64,000 bases of DNA from Evansella sp. LMS18 (GTDB lineage: Bacteria; Bacillota; Bacilli; Bacillales; Salisediminibacteriaceae): NCBI RefSeq assembly GCF_024362785.1, contig NZ_CP093301.1, positions 496,001 through 560,000 of the forward strand, given 5' to 3'. Each line of letters begins with the position of its first letter. The stretch's first letter is position 1. The position numbers were made by a program, and so were the translations under genes. The notes beneath the pieces are model-generated. The model was not told the origin of the DNA, searched no databases, and worked only from the letters and a program-made list of their open reading frames with translations. This document shows, one piece after another, positions 11,212 through 18,829 of the stretch.

Positions 11212-11964
11212 TTAGAAGAAACTCATATACCATTCTAGTAATGGCTGATAGAAAAAGTATGCCAGAAGAGTTCCGGCAGCTATTGCCGGGCCAAAGGGAA
11301 CAGGCTGGCCCCGCTTTATTTTTTTCGTAAGCATTGCGGTAATCCCGGCGACAGAACCTATTAAACTTGCAAAAAATAATGTGAGGAGCACTCCTTGAAG
11401 GCCAAGTACAATACCGAGCACACCAAAAAGCTTGATGTCTCCGCCACCCATGCCCCCTTTACTTATGAGGGCGATAAGAAGAAGCACACCAAATCCGACG
11501 GCAGCTCCAAGGATGCTGCTCCACCATGGATCCAGTGGTGAAATTATTCGAAGAACGATGAAGATACCCAGAAAAAAGATGAGGATCTTATTTGGTATAA
11601 GCATCGTAGTGATATCGGAAACAGTAATAATCACCAGCAGGGAAATCAGGGCTAAAGCTACTGGCAGTTCCTTTGACCATCCCACCAGAAAGGGTGAAAT
11701 CGTAAAAAGAAGTCCCGTTACAAATTCAAAAAAGGGATATATAGGGGAAATTGTCGTTCTGCATCCGCCACATCGTCCTTTTTGAAAGAAAAAAGAGAAA
11801 ATTGGGACAAGCTCTCTCCATTTTAACTTTTTCCGGCAATTCGGGCAATAAGAACCTGGCCGGACAATTGATTGCCCGGCCGGTACTCTTAAACCTACAA
11901 CATTATAGAAGGAGCCTAAAATGGCACCGAGTGTGAAAAGGTAGATGTGGAGTAGTAGTTCCAT
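11212..11964 (-). CDS. comC: Prepilin peptidase (ComC/PilD)
   Basis: Membrane aspartic protease that cleaves type IV prepilin leaders after Gly and methylates the new N-terminus. The 250-residue protein has an N-terminal methyltransferase-type region with the zinc cysteines C40, C43, C65 and C68, and about seven membrane spans. The catalytic aspartates are Asp117 (VSDITT) and Asp176 (GMGGGDIKLF). In B. subtilis a lone comC occupies this place between folC and spoIIB; here it is embedded in a complete pilus operon. It probably processes the pilin at 11995, the three prepilins at 16737-18790 and any ComG pseudopilins encoded elsewhere. Confidence 0.95.
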   Translation of the reverse strand: MELLLHIYLFTLGAILGSFYNVVGLRVPAGQSIVRPGSYCPNCRKKLKWRELVPIFSFFFQKGRCGGCRTTISPIYPFFEFVTGLLFTISPFLVGWSKELPVALALISLLVIITVSDITTMLIPNKILIFFLGIFIVLRIISPLDPWWSSILGAAVGFGVLLLIALISKGGMGGGDIKLFGVLGIVLGLQGVLLTLFFASLIGSVAGITAMLTKKIKRGQPVPFGPAIAAGTLLAYFFYQPLLEWYMSFF

Positions 11965-11994
11965 TTTAGGTTGGTCCTTTCAAATGTTAATTAG

Positions 11995-12417
11995 TTAGTT
12001 ATTTCTTACTTCATCTCTCGATAAATTAGATTGTGGTATTGGGGTAGCATTAGTGCCAATTCTTCTTTCAGAACCTCTTAAGAATACCGAGTAGGTTCCA
12101 TCATCTTCAAACACTACTCTACTATTATTAACATAGTCTAATCCACCACTATCTGGGTCTTCCATTCTTTCGATATAATCTCCGGCTATTAACTCTTGTA
12201 GAGTTACATCTTCAGCATCTGGATAGGCTGTCAGGTATAACCTTGCCGAATTGATCATTTGCTGGGCGTTCCCCACATGAGCGTCTTTTTTTGAATTGTC
12301 GATCATCCCCGATACACTAGGTATAGCAATCGCAGCGATAATACCTAAGATAACAACGACAACAAGGAGCTCGATGAGTGTAAGACCTTTTTGATTCTTG
12401 AGAAGTTTTTTAAACAT
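11995..12417 (-). CDS. pilA: Major type IV prepilin (PilA-like)
   Basis: A 140-residue prepilin. The 11-residue basic leader MFKKLLKNQKG is cut before LTLIELLVVVVILGIIAA. Glu at +5 of the mature protein is present, and the hydrophobic helix runs to about residue 33. The globular part has no cysteine, so there is no disulfide D-region as in Neisseria pilins. Position inside the operon between pilC and the peptidase, with its own GGGAG ribosome-binding site and a hairpin in the upstream gap, fits the main structural subunit. Confidence 0.92.
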   Translation of the reverse strand: MFKKLLKNQKGLTLIELLVVVVILGIIAAIAIPSVSGMIDNSKKDAHVGNAQQMINSARLYLTAYPDAEDVTLQELIAGDYIERMEDPDSGGLDYVNNSRVVFEDDGTYSVFLRGSERRIGTNATPIPQSNLSRDEVRNN

Positions 12418-12475
12418 TTTCTTTCTCTCCCTTTTATATTAGTTTTATAATCAGGCCGGTTGCACTACTGGCTCC

Positions 12476-12507
12476 AAACAGTCCAAGTGCCCACATACAG
12501 ACTGTTT
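12476..12507. repeat. Hairpin in the pilC-pilA intergenic gap
   Basis: AAACAGTC (12476-12483) pairs with GACTGTTT (12500-12507) over a 16-base loop. There is no T-run on the minus strand. A hairpin just upstream of the pilin gene could stabilise the pilin end of a processed mRNA; this is inference only. Confidence 0.35.
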
Positions 12508-12531
12508 TTCATTGCCTCCGCATTGCTACCT

Positions 12532-13737
12532 TTAAATTTCCGAGTAAATCTGGAACATTGGCACGATGATGGAAATAACAATCACTCCAACGATCCCCGC
12601 CAGTAAAATTATCATCAATGGTTCGATCAGTGCTTTGAGCCGGTCCGTGGCGTACTCTACTTCTTTCTCATAGAAGTTCGCTACTTTGCTGAGCATTTGA
12701 TCCAGGGAACCAGTTTCTTCGCCAATACTGATCATTTGCACCACAAGGGGCGGAAACACCCAGTGCTTTTCCATAGGAGTTGTGAGGCGCTCTCCTTTTT
12801 CCAGCGCATCCCTGGACTCTTTCAGTGTCCTGCTGATGACTTCGTTTCCAACGACACGTTCTGTTATTTGCACTGACTGGAGAATTGGCACAGAACTGGT
12901 GAATAAAGAACTTAATGTTCTTGTCATTCTTGCTAATGCGGCTTTTTGAAGCAAAGGACCGAAAACAGGCATTTTTAGCAGGAAGTAATCAAGATGATAC
13001 TTAGTCTCAGGAGTCTGCCTGAGCGCCCATATACCAACCGCAGCCAGGACACCGAGAAGTATGAGAAGCCACCATAACGTCGCAACAACCTCGCTGGCAC
13101 CTAATACAAATACGGTGATTGCGGGCAATTCACCGCCTAAATCAGTAAGCATAGATGCGAAAGTCGGTACTACTGAAGTCAAAAGAAAAATAACTACTGC
13201 GATAGCGACAATCCCGACGATAACAGGATAAGCCATCGCGGCTTTTACTTTCTGTTTCGTCTCATGCTGTTTCTCAAACTGGGATGCCAGCTGGTCCAGA
13301 GACTCATCAAGCGTTCCTGAAGCCTCGCCTGCCTGAACCATATTAATAAAAATAGGCGGGAAGATTTTTTTCTGCTTCGCTGCGGCTTCAGATAGCGGTT
13401 TTCCAGTGACAAGTTCCTCTTCGATGGACTCAAGAGCCCGCATCAGCGGTTTGCTGCTTGTCTGTCTCGCCAGTATGGAGGTTGCATTGACGATTGATAC
13501 ACCGGACTGCAGTAACGTGGCGAACTGGCGGAGAAACAGGACAAAATCCTGGAGTTTCACCGGATTGCCGATCGTCAGCTCCTTCTGGAAAAAAGAGGGC
13601 TGGACTTCAGTAATAGAGGCTAATGCGACTCCCTGTCCACGGAGTTTTTCAATGGCATGCTTTCGTGATTTTCCGTTTATAGTACCTTCTTTTTTTATAC
13701 CGGTTTTCGTCCGGCCCTGATAACGGTAATGAGGCAT
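12532..13737 (-). CDS. pilC: PilC/GspF inner-membrane platform protein
   Basis: Polytopic platform that couples the PilB and PilT motors to pilin insertion and extraction. The 401-residue protein begins with the usual YRYQGRTKTGIKKEGTI segment and carries two tandem T2SSF domains (about 65-190 and 268-395). Three membrane spans lie near 165-190, 215-240 and 372-396. Motifs such as LRQFATLLQSGVSI and MVQAGEASGTLDESL are intact. The ATG overlaps the pilT stop (TAATG), indicating coupled translation. Confidence 0.95.
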   Translation of the reverse strand: MPHYRYQGRTKTGIKKEGTINGKSRKHAIEKLRGQGVALASITEVQPSFFQKELTIGNPVKLQDFVLFLRQFATLLQSGVSIVNATSILARQTSSKPLMRALESIEEELVTGKPLSEAAAKQKKIFPPIFINMVQAGEASGTLDESLDQLASQFEKQHETKQKVKAAMAYPVIVGIVAIAVVIFLLTSVVPTFASMLTDLGGELPAITVFVLGASEVVATLWWLLILLGVLAAVGIWALRQTPETKYHLDYFLLKMPVFGPLLQKAALARMTRTLSSLFTSSVPILQSVQITERVVGNEVISRTLKESRDALEKGERLTTPMEKHWVFPPLVVQMISIGEETGSLDQMLSKVANFYEKEVEYATDRLKALIEPLMIILLAGIVGVIVISIIVPMFQIYSEI

Positions 13738-14783
13738 TATAAATTTCTCTCCCTGATGTAAGGCTGCGCTTCATCTCGTGATATTTTTCCAAGCTTAAGC
13801 AGATGGCCGATACTCATCTCCAGCGTGTGCATGCCCTCCGCTCTGCTTGTCTGCAGGATACTTTCGATTTGATGCACTTTATCACTGCGTACCATGTTTG
13901 CTACAGCTGAATTGTTAATTAATACTTCCGTTGCGGCGACCCTTCCATGGCGATCAGCTGTAGGCATCAGCCGCTGGGAGATTATCGCTGCTAATACAGA
14001 AGCGAGCTGCACCCTTATTTGCGGCTGCTGGCTGGAATCGAACACGTCCACAATCCGGTTAATGGTTGCCGCTGCACTTGATGTATGAAGTGTCCCTAAG
14101 ACTAGATGCCCTGTTTCAGCAGCAGTGATGGCTGTGGAAATCGTCTCCAGATCTCTCATTTCCCCGACTAAGATAACGTCAGGGTCCTGTCTCAGAGCTG
14201 CCCTCAATCCTGCGGCAAATGATCTTGTGTCAAAGCCCACTTCCCGCTGGTCAATAATCGAGTTGTTATGTTTGTGGAGATATTCGATAGGGTCTTCCAG
14301 AGTAACAATATGCTTTTTCATATGTTCGTTAATATGTTTAATCATCGCCGCCTGCGTTGTGGATTTTCCGCTTCCAGTTGGACCGGTTACGAGGACTAGC
14401 CCTTGTTTTTTCTCGGCAATCTTTCTTAAAACAGCAGGCATTTGCAGTTCCTCAAGGTCAGGGATTTCCGTAGGGATCACCCTGATAGCCATGCTAAGAT
14501 GTGACCGCTGATAATAAGCGTTTAACCGGAACCTTGCCACCCCAGGAATACCGTAGGAAAAATCGGCTTCCCGGGCAGTTTCCAAATGGTCCCTCATCAT
14601 TGGCGGTAGAACTTCTGCGACGAGCCCCTGCATGGCCTCCGGTGTCAGCGTCTCGTTGCTTACAGTAACCAGATCCCCATGAATCCGGAGAACTGGAGGC
14701 TTACCTATCGTCAGATGAATATCTGAGGCCTGCAGGTGAATTGCTTCTGTCAGTATTTTTTCGATGCCTGTATTCAAATTCAT
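13737..14783 (-). CDS. pilT: PilT pilus retraction ATPase
   Basis: Hexameric motor that depolymerises type IV pili and drives twitching or DNA uptake. About 348 residues, standard for PilT. Visible are ASDIHLTIGKPP in the N2 domain, Walker A GPTGSGKST (about 135-143), the Asp box TLEDPIEY, Walker B VILVGEMRD (about 204-211) and the His box LGTLHTSSA. The C-terminal QRLMPTADRHGRVAATE is also PilT-like. The frame can start at GTG 14786 or ATG 14783; ATG is taken. It follows the pilB stop without a gap. Confidence 0.95.
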   Translation of the reverse strand: MNLNTGIEKILTEAIHLQASDIHLTIGKPPVLRIHGDLVTVSNETLTPEAMQGLVAEVLPPMMRDHLETAREADFSYGIPGVARFRLNAYYQRSHLSMAIRVIPTEIPDLEELQMPAVLRKIAEKKQGLVLVTGPTGSGKSTTQAAMIKHINEHMKKHIVTLEDPIEYLHKHNNSIIDQREVGFDTRSFAAGLRAALRQDPDVILVGEMRDLETISTAITAAETGHLVLGTLHTSSAAATINRIVDVFDSSQQPQIRVQLASVLAAIISQRLMPTADRHGRVAATEVLINNSAVANMVRSDKVHQIESILQTSRAEGMHTLEMSIGHLLKLGKISRDEAQPYIRERNL

Positions 14784-14786
14784 CAC

Positions 14787-16448
14787 CTACTTATCGGCAG
14801 CTGCCCGGAGGATTTCTTCTGTGGTCGTTAATCCTTCCTTCACTTTCTGCAGCCCATCGTCTATTAAAAAGGTCATTTCATTTTGAATCGCATAGTTCCG
14901 GATATCCGTACTGGATTTTTCATTCATAATCATCTGTTTAATTTCATCATCAATTACGAGCATTTCATGGATAGCAATCCGATCCCGGTAACCGGTCATA
15001 TTACAAGTGGGACAGCCATCGCCACGGTAGACCTTGTCAATTTCAATTCCTCTTCTTGTAAAAATATCTTTTTCTCTCACGGTGACAGGATGTTCCTTTT
15101 TACAGTCCCGGCAAATTCTCCTTACGAGCCTCTGTGAAATGATTCCGGACAGGGACGAAGCAACCAAAAACGGTTCAATCTTCATATCTATCAGTCTGTT
15201 AACTGTACTGATGGAATCATTCGTATGGATGGTACTGAGCACCAGATGCCCTGTAAGAGAAGCCCGCACAGCAATTTCCGCAGTCTCTGAATCACGTATT
15301 TCCCCTACCATGATGATGTCAGGATCCTGGCGGAGGATGGAACGAAGCCCGCTGGCGAAAGTCATTCCAACCTTCGGGTTCACCTGGATCTGGTTGATGC
15401 CTTCCAGCTGGTATTCCACCGGATCTTCCACCGTAATAATATTAACTTCCTCCGAATTAAGCTTGTTCAGCCCTGCATACAAAGTGGAAGATTTCCCCGA
15501 CCCGGTAGGACCGGTAATCAGAATTATTCCGTTGGGCTGCTGAAGGAGTTCTGTCAGCTGTGCATAATTTTTCTTACTGAACCCAAGCTTATCCAGGTCA
15601 TTCAGGGAACGCCCCGCATCGAGAATCCGCATAACTACCTTCTCCCCATAAACTGTAGGCAGGGTAGAAATACGAAGATCTACCGGGTTAAAATCCACAT
15701 CCACTTTAATTCGGCCGTCCTGTGGTATTCTCGTCTCCGTAATATCAAGATTTGCCATGATTTTTATCCTGGCTGTGAGCATGCTCTGCATATGTTTTGG
15801 CAAAGTACGCTCCGTACGAAGAATTCCGTCGATCCGGTATCTAACAACAACCTGACTCTCCTGCGCGTCGATGTGAATATCACTAGCACGTTCCTGTACA
15901 GCTCTGAGTAAAAGCTGGTTAACCAGTTTTACCATCGGGGAATCTTCCCGGGTTACAAGCTCAGTATTCTTTTCTTTTTGTTCAGGAAGCTCTTCAAAAA
16001 GTTCTTCCACGGCTTCATCAAGCTCGTAGTATTTATGGATCGCTTTAATGATTTCATCCTTGGAGGCAATGGAAACCTCCACTTCAAAACCGGTGGACAG
16101 TCGAATGTCATCAATTGCGAAATAATCCATCGGGTCTGACATGGCAATATACAATTTATCCCCTTCAAGTCTTAATGGCATCAGGGAGCTTCTTGCTGCA
16201 AGTTCCTTGGGCACGATACTCGTTACTTTCGAATCCACTGGGTACCGGTAAAGGCTGATATGGGGAATCCCGAGCTGAAATTCCAATACTTCAATAAGCT
16301 GCTGTTCTGTTATGTATCCTTGCTGTAAAAGCATATCTCCAAGCTTCTGGTCCTCTGCTTTTTCAGTTAATGCTGTCTGAAGCTGTTCCTCTGTTATTAA
16401 TCCTGATTCTACTAAAAGGGTTCCAAGCCGTTTTCGGGAAGCAATCAT
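14787..16448 (-). CDS. pilB: PilB pilus extension ATPase with MshEN domain
   Basis: Hexameric motor that powers pilus polymerisation. The 553-residue protein starts with two tandem MshEN-type motifs (residues 7-30 and 35-58, RLGTLLVESGLI and KLGDMLLQQGYI), which bind c-di-GMP in characterised relatives. An intermediate domain and a GspE ATPase domain follow, with Walker A GPTGSGKSS (313-321), Walker B IIMVGEIRD and LSTIHTND. The zinc tetracysteine is C446, C449, C479 and C482. One MshEN position is changed (Lys for Gln at residue 30). It is the first gene of the minus-strand pilus operon. Confidence 0.95.
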   Translation of the reverse strand: MIASRKRLGTLLVESGLITEEQLQTALTEKAEDQKLGDMLLQQGYITEQQLIEVLEFQLGIPHISLYRYPVDSKVTSIVPKELAARSSLMPLRLEGDKLYIAMSDPMDYFAIDDIRLSTGFEVEVSIASKDEIIKAIHKYYELDEAVEELFEELPEQKEKNTELVTREDSPMVKLVNQLLLRAVQERASDIHIDAQESQVVVRYRIDGILRTERTLPKHMQSMLTARIKIMANLDITETRIPQDGRIKVDVDFNPVDLRISTLPTVYGEKVVMRILDAGRSLNDLDKLGFSKKNYAQLTELLQQPNGIILITGPTGSGKSSTLYAGLNKLNSEEVNIITVEDPVEYQLEGINQIQVNPKVGMTFASGLRSILRQDPDIIMVGEIRDSETAEIAVRASLTGHLVLSTIHTNDSISTVNRLIDMKIEPFLVASSLSGIISQRLVRRICRDCKKEHPVTVREKDIFTRRGIEIDKVYRGDGCPTCNMTGYRDRIAIHEMLVIDDEIKQMIMNEKSSTDIRNYAIQNEMTFLIDDGLQKVKEGLTTTEEILRAAADK

Positions 16449-16689
16449 AGTATCACCCGCCTTTTGTATATATTCATCTTTGTTCTATATAGTTAACGAA
16501 ACCGGGACAAAAAATAGTCCAAAGGGACCACCGAAAGGGAATTGAATTTATAATTATTAAAAAAGTATTCGGTTTTTAGTAATTACTGTAATTCTATTAT
16601 AATGTATACTGTAATAAAATAAATATTTTTTGTGATTTAAGTGTGAATTTTTTGCTAAATTTTGTGTTAACATGTAAATTATTCTCATT

Positions 16690-16718
16690 TTGTTACTTTA
16701 TTTGAAATTCGTTATATA
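16690..16718 (+). promoter_or_regulatory. Candidate sigma-A promoter for the minor prepilin genes
   Basis: TTGTTA (16690-16695), a 17-base spacer and TATATA (16713-16718) lie 19 bases before the ATG, whose ribosome-binding site is AAGGGGG. The rest of the 288-base divergent gap (16449-16736) is AT-rich. The minus side toward pilB shows only weak promoter-like matches. Confidence 0.45.
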
Positions 16719-16736
16719 AACAAGGGGGCAATAGGC

Positions 16737-17171
16737 ATGAAAAAAATGTTAGTTCTTTTTACCCAGGAAGAATCAGGGCGGACATTGATTGAAATAATTG
16801 CTTCCATCGTGTTGTTATCGATTATTGCTATCCCCTTCGCAGGCATGTTTGTCCAGTCCAGTAAATCTATCAATGTTTCGGATGAGATTATAAATGCTAC
16901 ATATGTGGCGCAGACGGAGATGGAGAAAATCTATCAATTAAGCTCAGAAAATAATAACTTCCATGATCTTATTTCTAAACTGGATTATGACGAGAGGTTT
17001 GAAAATGATTTTTATAAAGAAACAGAAAAATATCTTATAAAGTCCAATTTGACTCGTAAAAATAATGAGTTAGTACAGGTTTTAGTGAAAGTATTTGAAG
17101 ATGAAGCTGCTTTAGATGCTGAACGTCCTGCAGCTCAAATGGAATCGATATACTTATGGGAGGGAAACTAA
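16737..17171 (+). CDS. PilV-like minor prepilin
   Basis: A 144-residue protein with a prepilin leader ending ESG, followed by RTLIEIIASIVLLSIIAIPF. Glu at +5 is present and the hydrophobic helix has normal length. The residue after the predicted cut is Arg, where Phe, Leu, Met or Val is usual. The charged C-terminal region has no recognised domain. It opens a three-gene plus-strand set divergent from pilB; similar PilV-PilW-PilX triplets make tip or priming complexes in other bacteria. Confidence 0.8.
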   Translation: MKKMLVLFTQEESGRTLIEIIASIVLLSIIAIPFAGMFVQSSKSINVSDEIINATYVAQTEMEKIYQLSSENNNFHDLISKLDYDERFENDFYKETEKYLIKSNLTRKNNELVQVLVKVFEDEAALDAERPAAQMESIYLWEGN

Positions 17172-17174
17172 AGC

Positions 17175-17639
17175 ATGCTGAAAAAACTTCAGGATAACCG
17201 TGGTGTTACTTTAGTTGAAGTGCTAGTTTCCACTGCTCTCTTATCAATGATCCTTCTCGTAATTACTTCTTTTCACCTTTTCGGACAGAACCAGTTTATT
17301 AATCAAAAGTCTCATAGTGATTCAGTGACAAATGTTCGCCTTGCGATGAGTGATATGACAAAAGAAATAAGAAAAGGAGCAACTGTGACGGACTGCGGTT
17401 ATGAGGAGCTAACAGTCGGAGATAATAGCTACAATATAGAAATTAACAGTTCCAATGGAGAATACAGGTTGGTGAAATATGGAACAAACCCGCTTGAAAT
17501 AGGGGAAATAAAAAGTTTCGAATGTAAGTTTATAAAAACAGAGTCAGAAAACCTCGGGGTAAATATTGAGATCACCGGCACTCAGCCAGGCCAGAGCAGT
17601 CCAGTCTCTCACTCTTCCAGAATATATTTCAGAAAATAG
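17175..17639 (+). CDS. PilW-like minor prepilin
   Basis: A 154-residue protein with leader MLKKLQDNRG, then VTLVEVLVSTALLSMILLVI, an intact class III prepilin signal with Glu at +5. The body contains NVRLAMSDMTKEIRKG, a segment typical of PilW/GspJ-like minor pilins, and two cysteines (in VTDCGYEE and SFECKFIK) that could form a disulfide. It begins 3 bases after the preceding gene and is followed 11 bases later by the PilX-like gene, so the three are one transcript. Confidence 0.82.
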   Translation: MLKKLQDNRGVTLVEVLVSTALLSMILLVITSFHLFGQNQFINQKSHSDSVTNVRLAMSDMTKEIRKGATVTDCGYEELTVGDNSYNIEINSSNGEYRLVKYGTNPLEIGEIKSFECKFIKTESENLGVNIEITGTQPGQSSPVSHSSRIYFRK

Positions 17640-17650
17640 GCGGTGATACT

Positions 17651-18790
17651 ATGAAAAAGAACTTAAAGAACGAAAAAGGAATCGCTCTTGTTGCTGTTTT
17701 GCTTATGATTACCGTGATTTCTATTCTCTCCGTAGCGCTAATGGGAGTAACCGCCACCAATATAAAACTCAGTTCAGGAGAAAGGGATTACCAGTCTGTG
17801 TATTATATTGCAGAGGCTGGGGCTATAAAAGCATATCAAAATATTAAAAATGAAAGATTGATGGATATATATGAGGAAGCTGACAGTGCAGAACAATTCT
17901 TCGGAAAACTACAAAATGAATTGGGGCCTATCATTATAAACAACTTTGAGGAATCCTTCGGCCATGAACCTTATGCGGAAGTGAACTTAAACGGTCACCC
18001 TGAAGAATACCACATAACATCCACAGGTTTTTTAGGCAATCGTTCAAGGACTGTAACCCTAGACATTAACATAGATTGGGTAGATAAACCTTCGGGCTTT
18101 TATTTTGCTATCTATGCAAATGATATAGAACTCGGGGGAAATGCTAAAATTATTGGGGATGTAGCTATGTTATCTCCACAAGGAAGTTTTACCAGAGGTA
18201 ATGCAACCCATGACGACTCAGTTGTAGATATAAATGATATTCCAGACAGAGAAAAGCCTCCTCCTTTTCCTTTGGAATTCCTCCCTGATTTTAAAGATGC
18301 ATCCCCTCTCCCAAGAGGTACCGTAAAAGCAGACGGCTATTATGAAGAAATCAAGGGGAATACAACTATTGATGTGAGTAATGGAGACAGAATGATACGG
18401 GTAAAACGGCTGCAATTAGGTAATGGAGATGAAATTAAACTTATTGGAGACGGTCGCTTAATTTTATATGTTGAGGATAATCTATCTCTTCATAACGGAG
18501 GCAAAATTAACAGCGGCGGAGTAAGTGACAAAATGACAATATTTTATCCCGGTTCCAATCTTACTCTCAGAGGGGAGATTATAGGATCACTATATGCTCC
18601 ATACGCTGCGGTTACTAGTAATGGAGGCTTACTTGAAGGTTCAATAATAGCCGATAGATACACAGCCCAGGGAAATGCAGCAACGTTCGAACCGCCAAAT
18701 TTCACTTCCATGCCAGGAGGAAGACCAAGTACTGGAGAAGTTACAGCCGAGGATTTAATTGAAATTGATTCTCCTGTAAAAGAACAATAA
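17651..18790 (+). CDS. PilX-like minor pilin with large C-terminal domain
   Basis: A 379-residue protein whose N-terminus MKKNLKNEKG, then IALVAVLLMITVISILSV, matches PilX-type minor pilins, which often lack Glu at +5 as here. After the helix comes GERDYQSVYYIAEAGAIKAYQ, a common PilX segment. The C-terminal two thirds (from about residue 150) has repeating beta-strand patterns (GNTTIDVSNG, GDEIKLIGDGRLILYV, GEIIGSLYAPYAAV) that suggest a beta-helix-like exposed domain, probably at the pilus tip. It ends at a strong bidirectional terminator. Confidence 0.82.
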   Translation: MKKNLKNEKGIALVAVLLMITVISILSVALMGVTATNIKLSSGERDYQSVYYIAEAGAIKAYQNIKNERLMDIYEEADSAEQFFGKLQNELGPIIINNFEESFGHEPYAEVNLNGHPEEYHITSTGFLGNRSRTVTLDINIDWVDKPSGFYFAIYANDIELGGNAKIIGDVAMLSPQGSFTRGNATHDDSVVDINDIPDREKPPPFPLEFLPDFKDASPLPRGTVKADGYYEEIKGNTTIDVSNGDRMIRVKRLQLGNGDEIKLIGDGRLILYVEDNLSLHNGGKINSGGVSDKMTIFYPGSNLTLRGEIIGSLYAPYAAVTSNGGLLEGSIIADRYTAQGNAATFEPPNFTSMPGGRPSTGEVTAEDLIEIDSPVKEQ

Positions 18791-18796
18791 GTAAAC

Positions 18797-18823
18797 AAAC
18801 CCACCTGCCAAGCAGGTGGGTTT
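18797..18823. terminator. Bidirectional terminator between pilX-like and VanW genes
   Basis: A 12-bp perfect stem (18797-18808 with 18812-18823, 3-base loop), with TTTT on the plus side and AAA-derived T on the minus side, sits between two convergent genes. Confidence 0.9.
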
Positions 18824-18829
18824 TAAGTG

